From Annona cherimola (Eukaryota > Streptophyta > Magnoliopsida > Magnoliales > Annonaceae): DNA of 64,000 nt. Below the pieces are notes generated by a model that searched no databases, was not told where the DNA came from, and worked only from the letters and a program-made list of their open reading frames with translations. The stretch covers positions 104,908,095-104,972,094 of the forward strand of contig CM059971.1 of assembly GCA_030490835.1 (NCBI GenBank), read 5' to 3'. Positions 20,550 through 31,538 of the stretch are shown here, in pieces (the stretch's first letter is position 1; every line of letters starts with the position of its first letter). The position numbers and the translations under genes are program-made.

Positions 20550-23500
20550 CTACATCTTCCTCAGATTGTCTAACCGTGCCTGTAACTCGTTATCAATTCC
20601 ACCATCATCATTCCCTGTTGCTTCCGCCTGGGCAACCTTGGTCTTCGCAGCTGGCGCAGACACTGCAGATGACGGGGCTTTGAGGAGCTGCAAGAATCAA
20701 ACCGATCAAGAAAATGTAAAGTTCTGAAAAATGCATAATTTCCTTTCTTCCGTTTTTTTTTTTTAAAAATATATATATATATATATATTTAATCACAGTG
20801 ACACCCGAGTATTTAGAAGCAGGAGAAAAAAACACCCTTCGTCCTCCTCCTTCCACCCCCACCCCCACCCCCCCCCCCCCCCCCCCCCCCGTTTTACACC
20901 TCCAACCAAGAAAGGTACTGGTGGGGCTTCGCTTTCAGAAATCATGTGCGATTTGGCAGATCCACTATGGAATGGGCATCCAACTTAACCCCTCTCAAAT
21001 GCTCAACCAAACCAACCAGTCCATCTATGGTGGAACAAACAAAAAATGTCAAATACTTGGTTTCTGAGCATTCCCATGGGGAATCTCCCATCTGCCTCCC
21101 TGGGGCCACTAGATAAACAACTGAATTATGGGAAAGGTAGCTGCCGCAGCAAGCAGAGACAGGAACAAAGTTGTTAACTGGCTGTCTATATTTTCCTCGT
21201 GCATCTCTCATTCTAGAAATGAAATGAATTGAATGGAATACCTGCTGATCAACATCAATGCCAATTTCATCAAGAACCTGATTCACAAGTTCTTCAGTTT
21301 CTTCCTCTTCCTCATCTCCTTCCAATGCATCGTCAATGGCATCCCCCATCACTTCTGTCACCATCTCCATCCTCTCATTTTGCCTCTCAAATTCTTGCAT
21401 TATTTTCTGCAACGCTGGTAAATTCATCTGCCTATTCATCTGTCCCATTGCCTTTGTGACACCTTTCATAGCTTCACCCATTGCCTGTGTTGATTTCAAC
21501 GTCTGCAAATCACAAAAACCGCATCAATTATCAAGTGTTTATTGGCTATCATGTTGAGCCCATGAGCCTCCTCCCAAAAGTTTCACATTGTGGGTGTTTG
21601 CATGTGCTCACGGCTTTTGAGTCTAGATGGGAGTAAGTGGCTTCATGTAATAAAAATAAATGCAGTCTCCTCTCACAAGATCCATAGTTCAGTAACAGTC
21701 AGGCCATTTCGGCAAGCTAGACATTTATTGATGGAATGTGCACAAAGTGTGTTGCAATCAGTTGATATTCTCTTATTTGTCATATTTTTCTAGGCATCTG
21801 ATCAAATGATTCAGATAATGCCAACATCTACTTTGGAGCCCATAAGATCCAAGTTAAAGAATAAGAAAATAACTGCTTCATTTTAGCATACTTAATAAGT
21901 AAGAAAGACTTCCCTACTAATTTACACTGCTAGCTGTGCTAAAAATAGAATACAACTAGTTGTATTACTTTTTACATTTTTTTTGAAATTATATTTTAAC
22001 ATCTAAACCATTTAGCATATAAATTAATATTTATCTAACCATTAGTTTAAAAATTGCACATTTTCAAAATACAATAATTTTCAAATTTTTAACACTTACA
22101 TATTAACTCTCAGACATATTAAGTATTTAAAATACATATGTCTCCAATCAAAATGATTTTCCATCATTATGTACATATTAATTATATTGTGAATATATAT
22201 TAAAATATAAGAGATCCAAAACTTTTCACTCTCCACAACTACTTTATTTTTTAATTAATTCTTCACTTGTTTGTATACAACTACCCTATTTTTCAATTAT
22301 TTCTACACAACTACTCATACATCTAACTTATATATTTTAACTTTATTCTTTTTACTTATCATCATTACCTCTATCATATAATATCATTTTCTCACAATTC
22401 AAAAACTTTTCACCAAAAACTTTTCATCAAAAGTTTTATCACTTTCCAAACACACCCATAAAAGTATCAGTTGTATTTTATATAGGAACTACAACTGGTC
22501 GTATATGCTTGGATCCGAAAATAGAATATGAAAATCAAGTACTGGTGTCACACAGTAACCTTTAAAGAGACAATAAATGTATAAGATACCTGAATCCGAA
22601 GAGACACTCCTTGGAGTTGTGATTTGAGGGCATAGAATTTTGTAATTTGATGTCGTGTTCTAATAAGGTCCTTGGCCATTACTCTCACAGCCCCCTAAAA
22701 GAAAATGCATGCACAAAATCATCAGGAAAAAAAATTGCAGTCACAATTTGGGAAGAATGGTATCTAATGTACATGTCCAAAACTGGTGAGTACTGCAAAA
22801 CACAAAAGGTTCCAAACTGATCCCCTGCCAAGAAATTTATATCACCAAGCAAGCAAGATGGGATGATTGATTGAGGCATTTAGCAACATCCAACCAAAAA
22901 GAACAATCCAAGCCAACAAAATGCAGTTCCATGGAGTGTTACATGTTAGTTAAATACAGTGAAAATGAGAATGCCAGTGGACTAAGGTGAACATCATTCC
23001 ATGTCATATCAGACACAGAAGCATGAGGAATATTCGTCAATGGAAAGAAGCATGAGCAGAGGATATAGTCAAGGAGAAGTTTGTAGATAGCAAATTGCAG
23101 ACTTAATTGAAAAATCAAGACTCTGACAACAGACAGAAACTAAAATTGTTACCACAGAATCACCTAAAAATGAAACCAAAGTTCCAAAATCCACTCGTCA
23201 AGGAAAAATATAATGGAGATGCATTAGGCAAGAAAACAAAAGATTCGAATCTAACATTCGATGCCATAATGTGAACTGAGGAACAAGATTGAGCCTCAGA
23301 ATTAAGGCCCACTGCAAAGGAAGCAAACCAAAAAGTCATAAAACTGCTCCAATACAAGAACAGAGTGTTCCCTGTAGCACTCAGCAGTTAGAAACTAAAT
23401 TAGAGGAAACAAGAAATCAGATGCAAAATAAGAAGCTAGAATAAAGAATTTTTTTATGCTGGTTGATGAATCATTATCTGGAAGTCCAGATGAAATTTAG

Positions 23501-25259
23501 AAAATGAATTTGATTCACAGCTTAGCTTGTGATTTGATAAATTTTCAAGCATAGTAGCCTTATATTTCTTATTCAACTGTTAAATATTGACGACCATGAC
23601 ATTATACAGAATCCAATCATCATAGATAAGACAACATGACAAATGCAACTCTATGGTCTCTGTCTGACACTTTTACGAAAACAAATATCCTTGCCATTTC
23701 AATAACTTACTCTTCTTCATCCTAGTTGAAACTGAATGGCATGCAATAAATTTATATAACAACATGGGATACAAATAAACAGTTGTGAGTAGTAAAACTA
23801 AATAGAAAGAGAAGAAGCATGACAGTGGAACACATAGAAACAGAACAATCATCATCTACACCTGCAACTGATGATCAGGTAGCAAAATAAAACCATCTGA
23901 CATACGAAGGGACAAGAATTATACCATTTGGCCTTGCTTTGCAGATTTTTTTATCTCCGCAATAAGCTTCTTTTCTTGTGTTTGTAGACCTTGCCTCTCC
24001 CTCTCTATTTCTCGAATGGATTTGTCCAGCATTCTCTTATTTTCCCGAAGGAGCTCTGCATAGCATCAGGAATTACTTACTAATTTTGATAGACAAAACT
24101 ACAACAACAAAGTTGTATTTCAAGTTTAGACAAAATGAAAAGCATGGCAGTATCCCACACCTAATTAAATCATGGTGTTTATCCTCATAAGATTTTATAG
24201 AATCAAAATGAACTTCCATGTAGTCAGTGGATATAGGTGGATCTACCTACAGTTCAGCAATTCTCCATGGAAATTCAAAAAATATTTCATAACTCTATTT
24301 ATTTTGACATTACTGCCCTCTCAAATAATAATATAATCCCTTCATGTCAAATTGACCCCACTGGCCAAAGGTCCTAGATCTGCCACTACGTGTGGAGATT
24401 AGAATTTATACCTGCTTCAAGTGGCTCTAATTCCATGCAATCTTCATAGTGGGAACAGTAGCTGAATTTTCAGTGGCCAATCACTTACAGTAGTCCACCA
24501 ACATACTCAATCCATACATGTAATGAATGATTGCTCATATATCTGTTAACTCTTCATACAAACATAGGGACGGCGTGTGCATGTAATACTTCTAAAAAAA
24601 ATGCAAGGAATTAACAACTGAATGACTACCCTTCCAACATGATTTCATGCAACAAACAGCCATTGTAAACAGAAACATTTTTTTTGTTGAAGTTTGGCTT
24701 AAATATGCATGAAACATACTAGACACGTCATCCTTGTGCCCTTCCATGGTGACCTCGCATCTCTTGAATCTCGCGGTGTTTGCTTTTAATCACATGTTTT
24801 TAGACGTCCATTGGCCAATGAAAAACCAGACAATTCAGAGTCCACTAGGGGGCAGAGCATACACTGAAATGGTTCAACTCCAACATTTAGTTTCGAACTG
24901 AATCGAACCAGAACAGCCAAATCTTCAATGAAAGCATGCACATCAAGTCAACGTAAAAAGGGTGCAAGTGCTTATCCATCAAATCCCGGAGAATAGCATG
25001 ATCAAAACCCGAGATCAAGAAAAGATTGCGACGTGAATGAAAAATAAATAACCAATGGGACTCAGCTACCCTAAATCACGCATATCTAAATGTCGGTTCC
25101 GTCAGATATTCATAAAAGACAGAGACAATAATAGCAATTCATTTCTCTTCTTTCGGAATTCGATTGGCTGCAAATACGATCGAGGCAAAGAAATTGGAAT
25201 TATGGAATGCACGAACGAATACCTGCGGGTGTCTTCCGCTTTCCGAATAGGAAACTCAT
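20550..25259 (-). CDS. VPS2.1: ESCRT-III subunit VPS2.1 / CHMP2A-type, five coding exons
   Basis: Encodes a 223-aa charged multivesicular body protein of the VPS2 class, a core ESCRT-III filament subunit that helps bend and cut endosomal membranes when multivesicular bodies form. Coding exons on the minus strand are 25223-25259, 23925-24055, 22590-22694, 21242-21502 and 20550-20687; all introns are GT-AG and the frame stays open. It starts MSFLFGKRKTPAELLREN, has the basic helical core to about residue 120, a long acidic stretch (EGDEEEEETEE, about 152-162), and ends with the MIT-interacting motif ELQARLDNLRKM (212-223). Length and sequence match Arabidopsis VPS2.1 (225 aa) closely. The ATG lies in CCACCATGAG. 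Intron 22695-23924 and its neighbours are long; intron 21503-22589 holds a MITE. No sign of damage. Confidence 0.95.
20868..20890. repeat. 23-base C homopolymer in the last VPS2.1 intron
   Basis: The run follows CACCCCCACCCCC and lies in the intron 20688-21241; on the transcribed minus strand it is G23. Just downstream in + coordinates terms there is no coding sequence, and an AT dinucleotide run is nearby (about 20769-20789). Homopolymers this long are slippage-prone and the length may be inaccurate. Confidence 0.85.
22208..22457 (-). mobile_element. TGTTTGG MITE inside a VPS2.1 intron, reverse orientation
   Basis: Ends 'cttttcatcaaaagttttatcactttccaaacacaccc' (split: CATCAAAAGTTTTATC then CCAAACACACCC), the inverse of the family start GGGTGTGTTTGG. 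Its body matches other copies in reverse ('ctacccta..tcaattatttctacacaactactcatac'). Sits in intron 21503-22589, same orientation as the gene's transcription when the element is read forward. Confidence 0.7.
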
Positions 25260-25600
25260 GGTGGAATAATCCTCGGGAAGAACTTAGACTAGATTCCTCT
25301 CTTTCTTTCTTTCTTTTTTTTTTCCTCAGAGGCAGAAGAAGGATTGGATTTCCGTCGAGAGAAACAGAGAGGGAGGCGGATGAATTTTCTGCCTTGCTGC
25401 CAGGTATTTGGTCGCCGAGAGGGCGGCGAGCGCGTACGAAGAGAGATTGCTGACTCTGCACGCACCGGGACACGCTGCCTGCGATTGCGAATGCCTACCG
25501 CGGCAAATTTCCCTCTGTCGAGGGAGCCCGCTAAAGTAAACAAGCCCAATTGCCCTCGTCCACGTCATTTACGACTGATCGGAAGTAAATGACATTGAGG
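25260..25600 (-). promoter_or_regulatory. VPS2.1 leader and proximal promoter
   Basis: This GC-richer stretch lies directly upstream of the VPS2.1 start codon (minus strand). It includes a pyrimidine/purine tract (about 25296-25325) and is open on both strands, giving several overlapping spurious frames. It probably contains the 5' UTR and the core promoter; no TATA box is clear. Exact transcription start not determinable. Confidence 0.5.
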
Positions 25601-25875
25601 AGCAGTTCTCAATAATGAGACGAGGATGAGGTCGGAATTTACGAGTAAAAGTATATCTAGAATTAGTAAAGATTTATTAAAAATGAGTAAAATTGTATTG
25701 GAAATTAATTAATGTGTATTGAGAATTGGTAAAGGTGCATTGGAGAATATGACATCTCATCTTATCTTTGAACTAATTCTTATTTACGTTTTTTTTTTAT
25801 TTTTCTTTTTCGAAATTATAAATTTAGATATATATTATTTATAAACTAAGATTTAATATTTTGCAAATATCTATT

Positions 25876-26165
25876 GGTGTGTTTGGTTAGAGATAAAACT
25901 TTTTGATAAAAAATTTTCAAAGTAAAAATTGTTAAGTTAATATAAAATAATATGATGCAACAAAGTAACGATGAGGTGTAAAAAGAATAAAGTTAAAATA
26001 GATATATTAGTTGTATGAATAGTTGTGTGTAAATGATTGAAAGGTAGGGTTGTTTATATAGGAAAATGTAAAAAAAATAATTAAAATGTACGGTAATTAT
26101 AAAAAGTAAAAAGTCTTAGATTGAAAAGTTTTGGTTAACATATTTTGTGTCCAACCAAACATGCC
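25876..26165 (+). mobile_element. TGTTTGG MITE, full length, 290 bp
   Basis: Starts GGTGTGTTTGGTTAGAG and ends CCAACCAAACATGCC, inverted termini of about 15 bp with few mismatches. The internal sequence is AT-rich with the family phrases 'gttaagttaatataaaataatatgatgc' and 'gattgaaaggtaggg'. No transposase. The termini recall PIF/Harbinger Tourist-like ends, but a clean 3-bp duplication is not demonstrable. Confidence 0.75.
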
Positions 26166-26274
26166 TTGTATGTTTTTTAAAAGTCTAAAAATGAGTACGT
26201 TGCAGCCATTTTCAAAATTGTAAGATTTGAATTAGTATTTATAGATAGAAAATAATTATTTAATACTAGTCTTA

Positions 26275-26624
26275 AGAGTCATGATAGTATATAATATATT
26301 GTATATTAGTTTATTGTACAATATTCAATTCTTTCATTTTATTTTTATTTGTTATTTTTCATCATAAATATATTTTCTTAAGTGTATTTAATTCATGTAC
26401 TAAATTTTGTTATTTTAAATACTTTTACATATTTATTTTTTAAAAAAAAATAGGCGCATATAAGTCATTTTTTACCCCTTACATAAGTAAAAGTATTATA
26501 AAATGATAAAACTTAACATATGAATTAAATACACTTAAGAAAATATGTTTATAAAAGAATAAAGAAAAAATTGAATATTGTACGATAAACTAATATACAA
26601 TATATTATAGAGTATCATGACTCT
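26275..26624. mobile_element. Foldback MITE of a third type (AGAGTCATGATA ends)
   Basis: The left end AGAGTCATGATAGTATATAA and right end ATTATAGAGTATCATGACTCT are inverted, and the match continues for ~55 bp through 'ttgtatattagttta(t/c)(t/c)gtacaatattcaa'. The inner part has the GTATTTAATTCATGTACTAA / inverse pair shared with other foldback families. Length 350 bp. No coding capacity. Confidence 0.75.
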
Positions 26625-26770
26625 AATCTAAAATGGCCTCATTTCATGCCAATACAAACAAATATTTTTATTATTATTTAAATGTTTTATAAAATTGTTA
26701 ATATATTTAATTTGTACATGAAGTTGTATCATTTTTAGAAATGTGCACATATCTATTATATTTTACTTAT

Positions 26771-27262
26771 AAGGAACTCGTCCTTTATATAACACTTTCT
26801 GTTTTTAGTTTTTTAATATTTAATGGAAAATTAATTTTATTTATTTATTTAGCATCATTTATATTATCATATAAACATTTTGAATCATCTAATATTACTA
26901 TGGATAGGTCCCATCTAAAAATATATTAAGTTAATATAATAAAATAATTGAATGTCAAATGTTAATTTTAAAGTTGTCTTTTCAACATCGAACCATCTAA
27001 AACATCACTACTGTGTTGATAAATGATTCCATATATTATAAAATATTATTATAGTTTAACATATATGTAGACGGATTTAAGCGTTTTTTTTAACTTACAC
27101 ATAAATATATATTTTTCAATAAATATAGCATAGACACATATTTAATTTGGATGAAACTTGATCATGTATAGAAAAAAATGATGTTAAATTCAGTGAATAG
27201 ATTGAATTTTCCATCAAGCATCGACATCTTAAAATCAAAAGAGGTTACATTAAACCACTTTT
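26771..27262. mobile_element. ~500-bp TIR element (GTTACATARAAG ends), copy 1
   Basis: Left 'cctttatataacac' and right 'gaggttacattaaacc' are inverted; internal phrases 'taaatgattccatatattataaaatattattat' and 'tttaatttggatgaaacttgatcatgta' recur in copies near 52.6, 56.5, 58.6 and 60.6 kb. No coding frame survives. Confidence 0.55.
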
Positions 27263-27282
27263 ATATATTCGAATCATAAATT

Positions 27283-27656
27283 TGTTAGCTTGGACTAAGA
27301 AATTAATGACTTACTTAGCTAACTCTAAACAATTGTTGGTTCTCACAAACTTGTTAATTTATGTGTATTTAATATATAAATTAAATTTTACCATTGTTAA
27401 AGATATGTATATATTTTAAAGATTTTTAAACACAATATTATTTTTAGTAAAATTTAACTATTAAAAATAGCTAAAATATTTCTATATTTAAAAATTCAGA
27501 AAAAGGGCATACATACATAAAAAATGATAATATTTAATTTATACATTAAATAAATCTAGATTAACAAGTTTACGAAAAAAATAAAAAAATTAACAAATAA
27601 GTTTATTACTACGGGATACATAAGCCATTACTTGAGACAGGCTATTAGGTCATGCC
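27283..27656. mobile_element. Foldback MITE (TTAGCC family)
   Basis: Left 'tttgttagcttggactaag..cttacttagct' pairs with right 'taagccattacttgagacaggctattagg'. Core AAATTTTACCATTGTTAAAG has its inverse near 27520. Adjoins the preceding TIR element. Confidence 0.6.
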
Positions 27657-27925
27657 TGTTCTTAAAAATAGAAGTGTTTTAATCATGTTTCAACCATTTA
27701 AATTGATTAACAATTTAAAACACCTATGTATTCTAAATTTCAAAATAAATATATTTTTGTTTTCAAAAATGAGAAAATTTTGGATTGTAAATTAAGTATA
27801 TCAAGATAACAATTTTACAAAAATTTTAAAAATAAAAGTACTTTTTTTCTGAACGTTGGTCCCTAATATAACTGGGTTGGTGTGGATGAGGATTAATGGT
27901 TCGAAGGATGGAAATAAATTTTTTA

Positions 27926-28662
27926 GGGTTAATTTCAATATACCCAGTACATTTGACCTTAATTATAAATATACCTACTAAGTTTGAAAACTTTCACATA
28001 TACCCATTAAGTATGAGTAAAATTTCAAATATACTCATTATGACAGTTATAAACATTTAATAATTTTAAAATCTCAAAATATTCTTAATTAATCAAACAT
28101 TTATTATAATTTGTGCAATATTTAGACCGTTAAAACTCATTTTTGTTTAACTTTTCTCTCACATTAGACGTGTTTTTATCATATTATTCAACTTCTATTA
28201 TAGTTGAATGACTATTATTATTAAATAATAAGGGACATTTTGGACATTTCATATGACGGATAACGACTTTTTTTTATTACGCCTAACGGAATGGATATAT
28301 TTAAAATTCCACTTATACTTAGGGTGTGTTTGGTTGGAGGTAAAACTTTTGATGAAAAGTTTTGGGAGTAGAAGTTGTCAAATTGATAGAAAATGATGTG
28401 ATATAATAGGGGTAATGATGATGAGTAAAGAGAATAAAGTTAAAATAGATAGGTTAGTTGTATGGATAGTTGTGTAGAAATGATTGAAAAGTAGGGTAGT
28501 TTGAATAGAAAAATGTGAAAAAATAATTAAAAAATAGAGTAGTTATGGAGAGTGGAAAGTTTTGGATTGAAAAGTTTTAGCTGACATATGTAAAAGTTTT
28601 CAAACTTAGTAGGTATATTTGTAATTAAGGTCAAATGTACTGAGAATGTTTGAAATTAACCC
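27926..28662. mobile_element. Mutator-like element with long TIRs, split by a nested MITE
   Basis: The left end GGGTTAATTTCAATATACCC and right end TGAAATTAACCC begin inverted arms that match for about 120 bp (left 'cagtacatttgaccttaatta' against the inverse near 28625). Flanks are AAATTTTTTA (left) and AAATTTTTA (right), a 9-bp duplication differing by one T. The right arm is interrupted at about 28322-28588 by a TGTTTGG MITE. No transposase. Confidence 0.75.
28322..28588 (+). mobile_element. TGTTTGG MITE nested in the right arm of a Mutator-like element
   Basis: Starts GGGTGTGTTTGGTTGGAGG and carries the best-preserved family body ('gatgaaaagttttgggag', 'gatgtgatataataggggtaatg', 'aaatgattgaaaagtaggg'). 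The right end stops at 'gattgaaaagttttagctgacat', short of the expected CCAACCAAACA, so the 3' terminus is deleted. Confidence 0.75.
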
Positions 28663-29220
28663 AAATTTTTATTATTAAAATGATTTGCAATAAACATCGT
28701 ATAATTAGCTCTCTTATAAAGCGACAAGTATATTAATCATGGAATGAAAAAAATTCCCAAGATAATTAATTACTGTTTTTTAGTACTAGGACAAAATAAT
28801 TCGTTGCCATATACAACAGGCGAAATTCGTTCCAAAAATAAACGTTGTCGCAATGGATTTGATAGACATGGGGCCCACATGGTCAATCTGAAAACCGATG
28901 TCCAATCGAAACAAGAAATGGAACGGCAAGGAAGAAGTCAACAGTAAAAATAAAGAGCTGGGTACTAAAATATATAATATAATAGACGGGCAAGCCATTT
29001 ATATTTTATATAATAAAGGCGCAAATAAAACATCCGGTTCCACGCCTCTCTAGCCATTATCTAATATCTACTTGTACCCAAAACGACAACGCACTCTGCT
29101 TACAACCCAAACCAAACGTCGACTGTGCCACAGCTCCGTCTCTCTCTTGGCACCTCCTGCGAAGAAATTGAAGAGTATCTCTCTCTCTCTCGATAGATCC
29201 ATATCTCCCCCTCTCTACAC
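28663..29220. other. Region 3' of WOX2, no separate gene recognised
   Basis: Contains the probable WOX2 3' UTR (minus strand, below 29221). A short repeat, 'gaagaaattgaagagt', occurs at 29161-29176 and at 29240-29255, the latter in the last coding exon, so the 3' end of the exon has been locally duplicated. No independent gene is seen. Confidence 0.4.
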
Positions 29221-30578
29221 TTACTGCCTCTCTCCCGTGAAGAAATTGAAGAGTTCCGTTTCTCGTATAACTTGTTCATCGGAAGAGATGGAGAGGTCGT
29301 CGTTGCATGTCACCGAAGCAGGAGCGGATGTAATCGCAGCATTTCCCGGCTCATCTAAAATCCCAGTTGGGTGCAATGGAAACAGCTGCAGCGTTTCACG
29401 CCCGATGCTATCGATCTCCTCATCATCGTGGGGGGCCTGGGTAACAGTATTCAGACAACACTCATAATCGTCGGAGCCGTTTTTATTCGATTTCTCTCCT
29501 GATTTCTCAACAGCACTTGATCTCCTGGTTATCCTGGGTGAAGTTCCTGGTAGAGGAACCTTTGCATACTGTGCGTAGAAGCCTACGGCTGAGTTCGGGA
29601 TGAAATATGTGCTGCAAAGCGCTGGTAGAAGACATCTCAGTTTCAGAAAATATGTAAACTAAAATAAAACCTGATAAGAAGGAATGGATGAAAAGATGAG
29701 AAAGAGAAAAAGAAAGAGGGGAAAGGTATGGGGAAAAGTATAGTACTTAGTTATAAGCAGCCGACAAGTGGGTGCATGAAATATACAGTGAATGAAGGAA
29801 GATTATCCGGCCGCATGGGGACAGAACGTAAAAAACAGATTGCTAGGTCGGAAGCACGACAGAAAAGTGAAAGAATCAGCCAAAAGTAAAGGCCCGGCAC
29901 AAAAAGGAATACCCATAAAGAAAAATGAAAATTCGCAGCAACCTTTTCTATCGGAAATGGATATTGACACAAGAAACCATTACCTGACCCTAACAAGTTT
30001 TTTTTTTTTTTTAAAAAAAAAAACACAGTTAATGAAAAAAAAAAAAACCACCCAACTCATATGAAATGAATTTGCCTAAAAAAAAACTCATATCAAATTC
30101 ATGAAATGCGCATTTGGCCATGAGCCGGCAAAAAAAATAATCATCACAAAAAATAGAAAAATAAGAGTGACCAATGACCATGCATGCATGCATGCATATG
30201 AGAAAAACCGAAAGAGCGCGAGAGTCGTTTACCGTTTGCGTAGGTGGGAGGCGGAGGCGGCAGGATGGGTGTAGCCTTGTGAAAGAAGCGATTGAAATAA
30301 AGCAAGCTTTCCTGCTTCTGTTTCTGCCTCTGTCTGGCCTTGTGATTCTGAAACCAGTAGAAGACGTTCTTCCCTTCTATGTGTCCATAAGCCCTGAGCT
30401 TGCTGGTTATCTGCTGTATCTGCTCTGCGCTCGGTGTCCGAATCCCTTGCATGTACAACCCCTCCAGAACGCTTACCTGCTCTTTGGTTGGATTCCATCT
30501 CGAGCTTGACGGAGCCCCGCCGCCCGCTGATATCGACATCTCCATCCTTCCTTTCTCTTCTTCCACGGAGAGATCCAT
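29221..30578 (-). CDS. WOX2: WUSCHEL-related homeobox 2 transcription factor, two exons
   Basis: Nuclear homeodomain protein of the WUS clade; WOX2 in Arabidopsis acts in early embryo apical patterning. Exons on the minus strand are 30233-30578 and 29221-29621 (intron GT-AG, 611 bp), 248 aa. The homeodomain spans about residues 26-90: [10 protein letters not shown], an [13 protein letters not shown] helix region and the recognition helix [28 protein letters not shown] follows at 94-101. The WUS box TLQLFPLHP is at 192-200, and an acidic/hydrophobic [10 protein letters not shown] ends the protein. WNPTK and RAYGHIEGK point to WOX2 rather than WUS, WOX3 or WOX5. The acceptor after TTCTACCAG is chosen because it keeps frame and gives [11 protein letters not shown]; the next CAG, 8 bases later, would not. 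ATG at 30578; M12 or M14 are alternative starts. Confidence 0.93.
30054..30093 (+). mobile_element. Possible tiny poly(A) insertion in the WOX2 intron
   Basis: AACTCATAT occurs at 30054-30062 and 30085-30093 around 22 bp: GAAATGAATTTGCCT plus a short A-run. The repeat is only 9 bp and the tail is short, so this is the weakest of the set. Confidence 0.35.
30179..30200. promoter_or_regulatory. CATG/RY-motif array in the WOX2 intron
   Basis: Four overlapping CATGCA/TGCATG units lie about 30 bp inside the intron from the donor at 30231-30232. CATGCA is the RY core bound by B3 embryo regulators (LEC2/FUS3/ABI3 class). WOX2 is an embryo gene, so a regulatory role is plausible, but chance cannot be excluded because CATG microrepeats are common in plants. 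Confidence 0.4.
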
Positions 30579-31200
30579 CCGTGGCAAGCTTCTGCGGTGT
30601 CTTGTTTAGCCGGATATGATATAAAGCTGCTGCTGCTGCATTGGGGTGGGGGTTTCATACACATGAGAAGTTCTGTAGAGGAGCCGAGCCGAGCTTAGGC
30701 GCTTTGTTTCGGTGTCTGTGCGCGTCAGGTTTCTCTTCTCATTAGCAAGTGTAACTAACACACACGACTATGAGTGATCTACAGGTGGCATACATGTAGC
30801 CACCATCCAAATTTTGGGACCCACATCGCCCAGGCGAGATGATCATCTAGAAAGCTCGATATACGGTTCGTACCGGCTTAATATTAGTCCGCTCATGCAT
30901 CCAATGGCCTGCAAGTCTGCAACTAATTCAAATAATGTGAAATTAATAAGCTCCTGTTGAATGGGTGGCCACCCAAAAACGATCTCAAAATTCTCAGACA
31001 TACTTATACGGCGAGTGCTGGAAATATCCAATGGCAGGAGGCCTTTGGATTTTGGCAGATGTAAGTGGAAATATATAAAATGATACCTTCAAAATCCAAA
31101 GTGATATTAAATTGACTGATATGTCGGCTAAACGAAAAGTGGCATCTCGCGGGGAAATATTTGAAAAATGGAGACTGCCAAGTTGTAGTTAAAAGTTTGT
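30579..31200 (-). promoter_or_regulatory. WOX2 upstream region
   Basis: Lies 5' of the WOX2 start codon on the minus strand. A TATA-like TTTATATC reads on the minus strand at about 30617-30625, unusually close to the ATG, next to a CAG/CTG trinucleotide run. The farther part (30840-31070) has no supported frame. Real transcription start unknown. Confidence 0.35.
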
Positions 31201-31249
31201 ATGCATGTAAACCTCTTCGAATAAAATTTTTAAAATTTCAGTTTGTCAT

Positions 31250-31535
31250 TCCCCATAATTATTTTTAATTATTTTTTCATATATTCTTACACAACACTTA
31301 CACCACTAACATATCTATTTTAACTTTATTAATTATATTTACTGCTCATGGTTCCTATCGTATACTTTACTTTTCAATTATTTTTATATGACATCTATAT
31401 AACCAGCTTATCTAGTTTAACTTTATTATATTTACTATTCATCATCTGTATCATATCACATCATTTTATATAAATTTTAAAACTTTTATAGTAAGTGCTT
31501 TTCATCTAAAAGTTTTATCTCTTCTCAAACATACA
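31250..31535 (-). mobile_element. TGTTTGG MITE, reverse, with internal duplication
   Basis: Ends 'catctaaaagttttatctc..tcaaacatacac', the inverted family start. The body contains the 'acatatctattttaactttatta' segment twice (about 31307 and 31407), so the copy is a chimera of two pieces. It abuts the forward copy beginning near 31539. Confidence 0.6.
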
Positions 31536-31538
31536 CTA

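Noticed and set aside
20942..21508. A 188-codon minus-strand frame as a complete gene
   Set aside because: Only residues from 21502 down to 21242 are VPS2 exon 4. The rest is intron read-through, and the Met at 21508 lies before the splice acceptor.
25055..25592. Several overlapping frames on both strands upstream of VPS2.1
   Set aside because: They overlap exon 1 and the GC-rich leader, contradict one another, and match no family.
30144..30587. A 147-codon minus-strand frame covering the WOX2 homeodomain as a single exon
   Set aside because: Its last ~30 residues run through a GT donor into intron sequence. The spliced two-exon model restores a WUS box and keeps frame. The apparent first residue is a TTG; the first ATG is at 30578.
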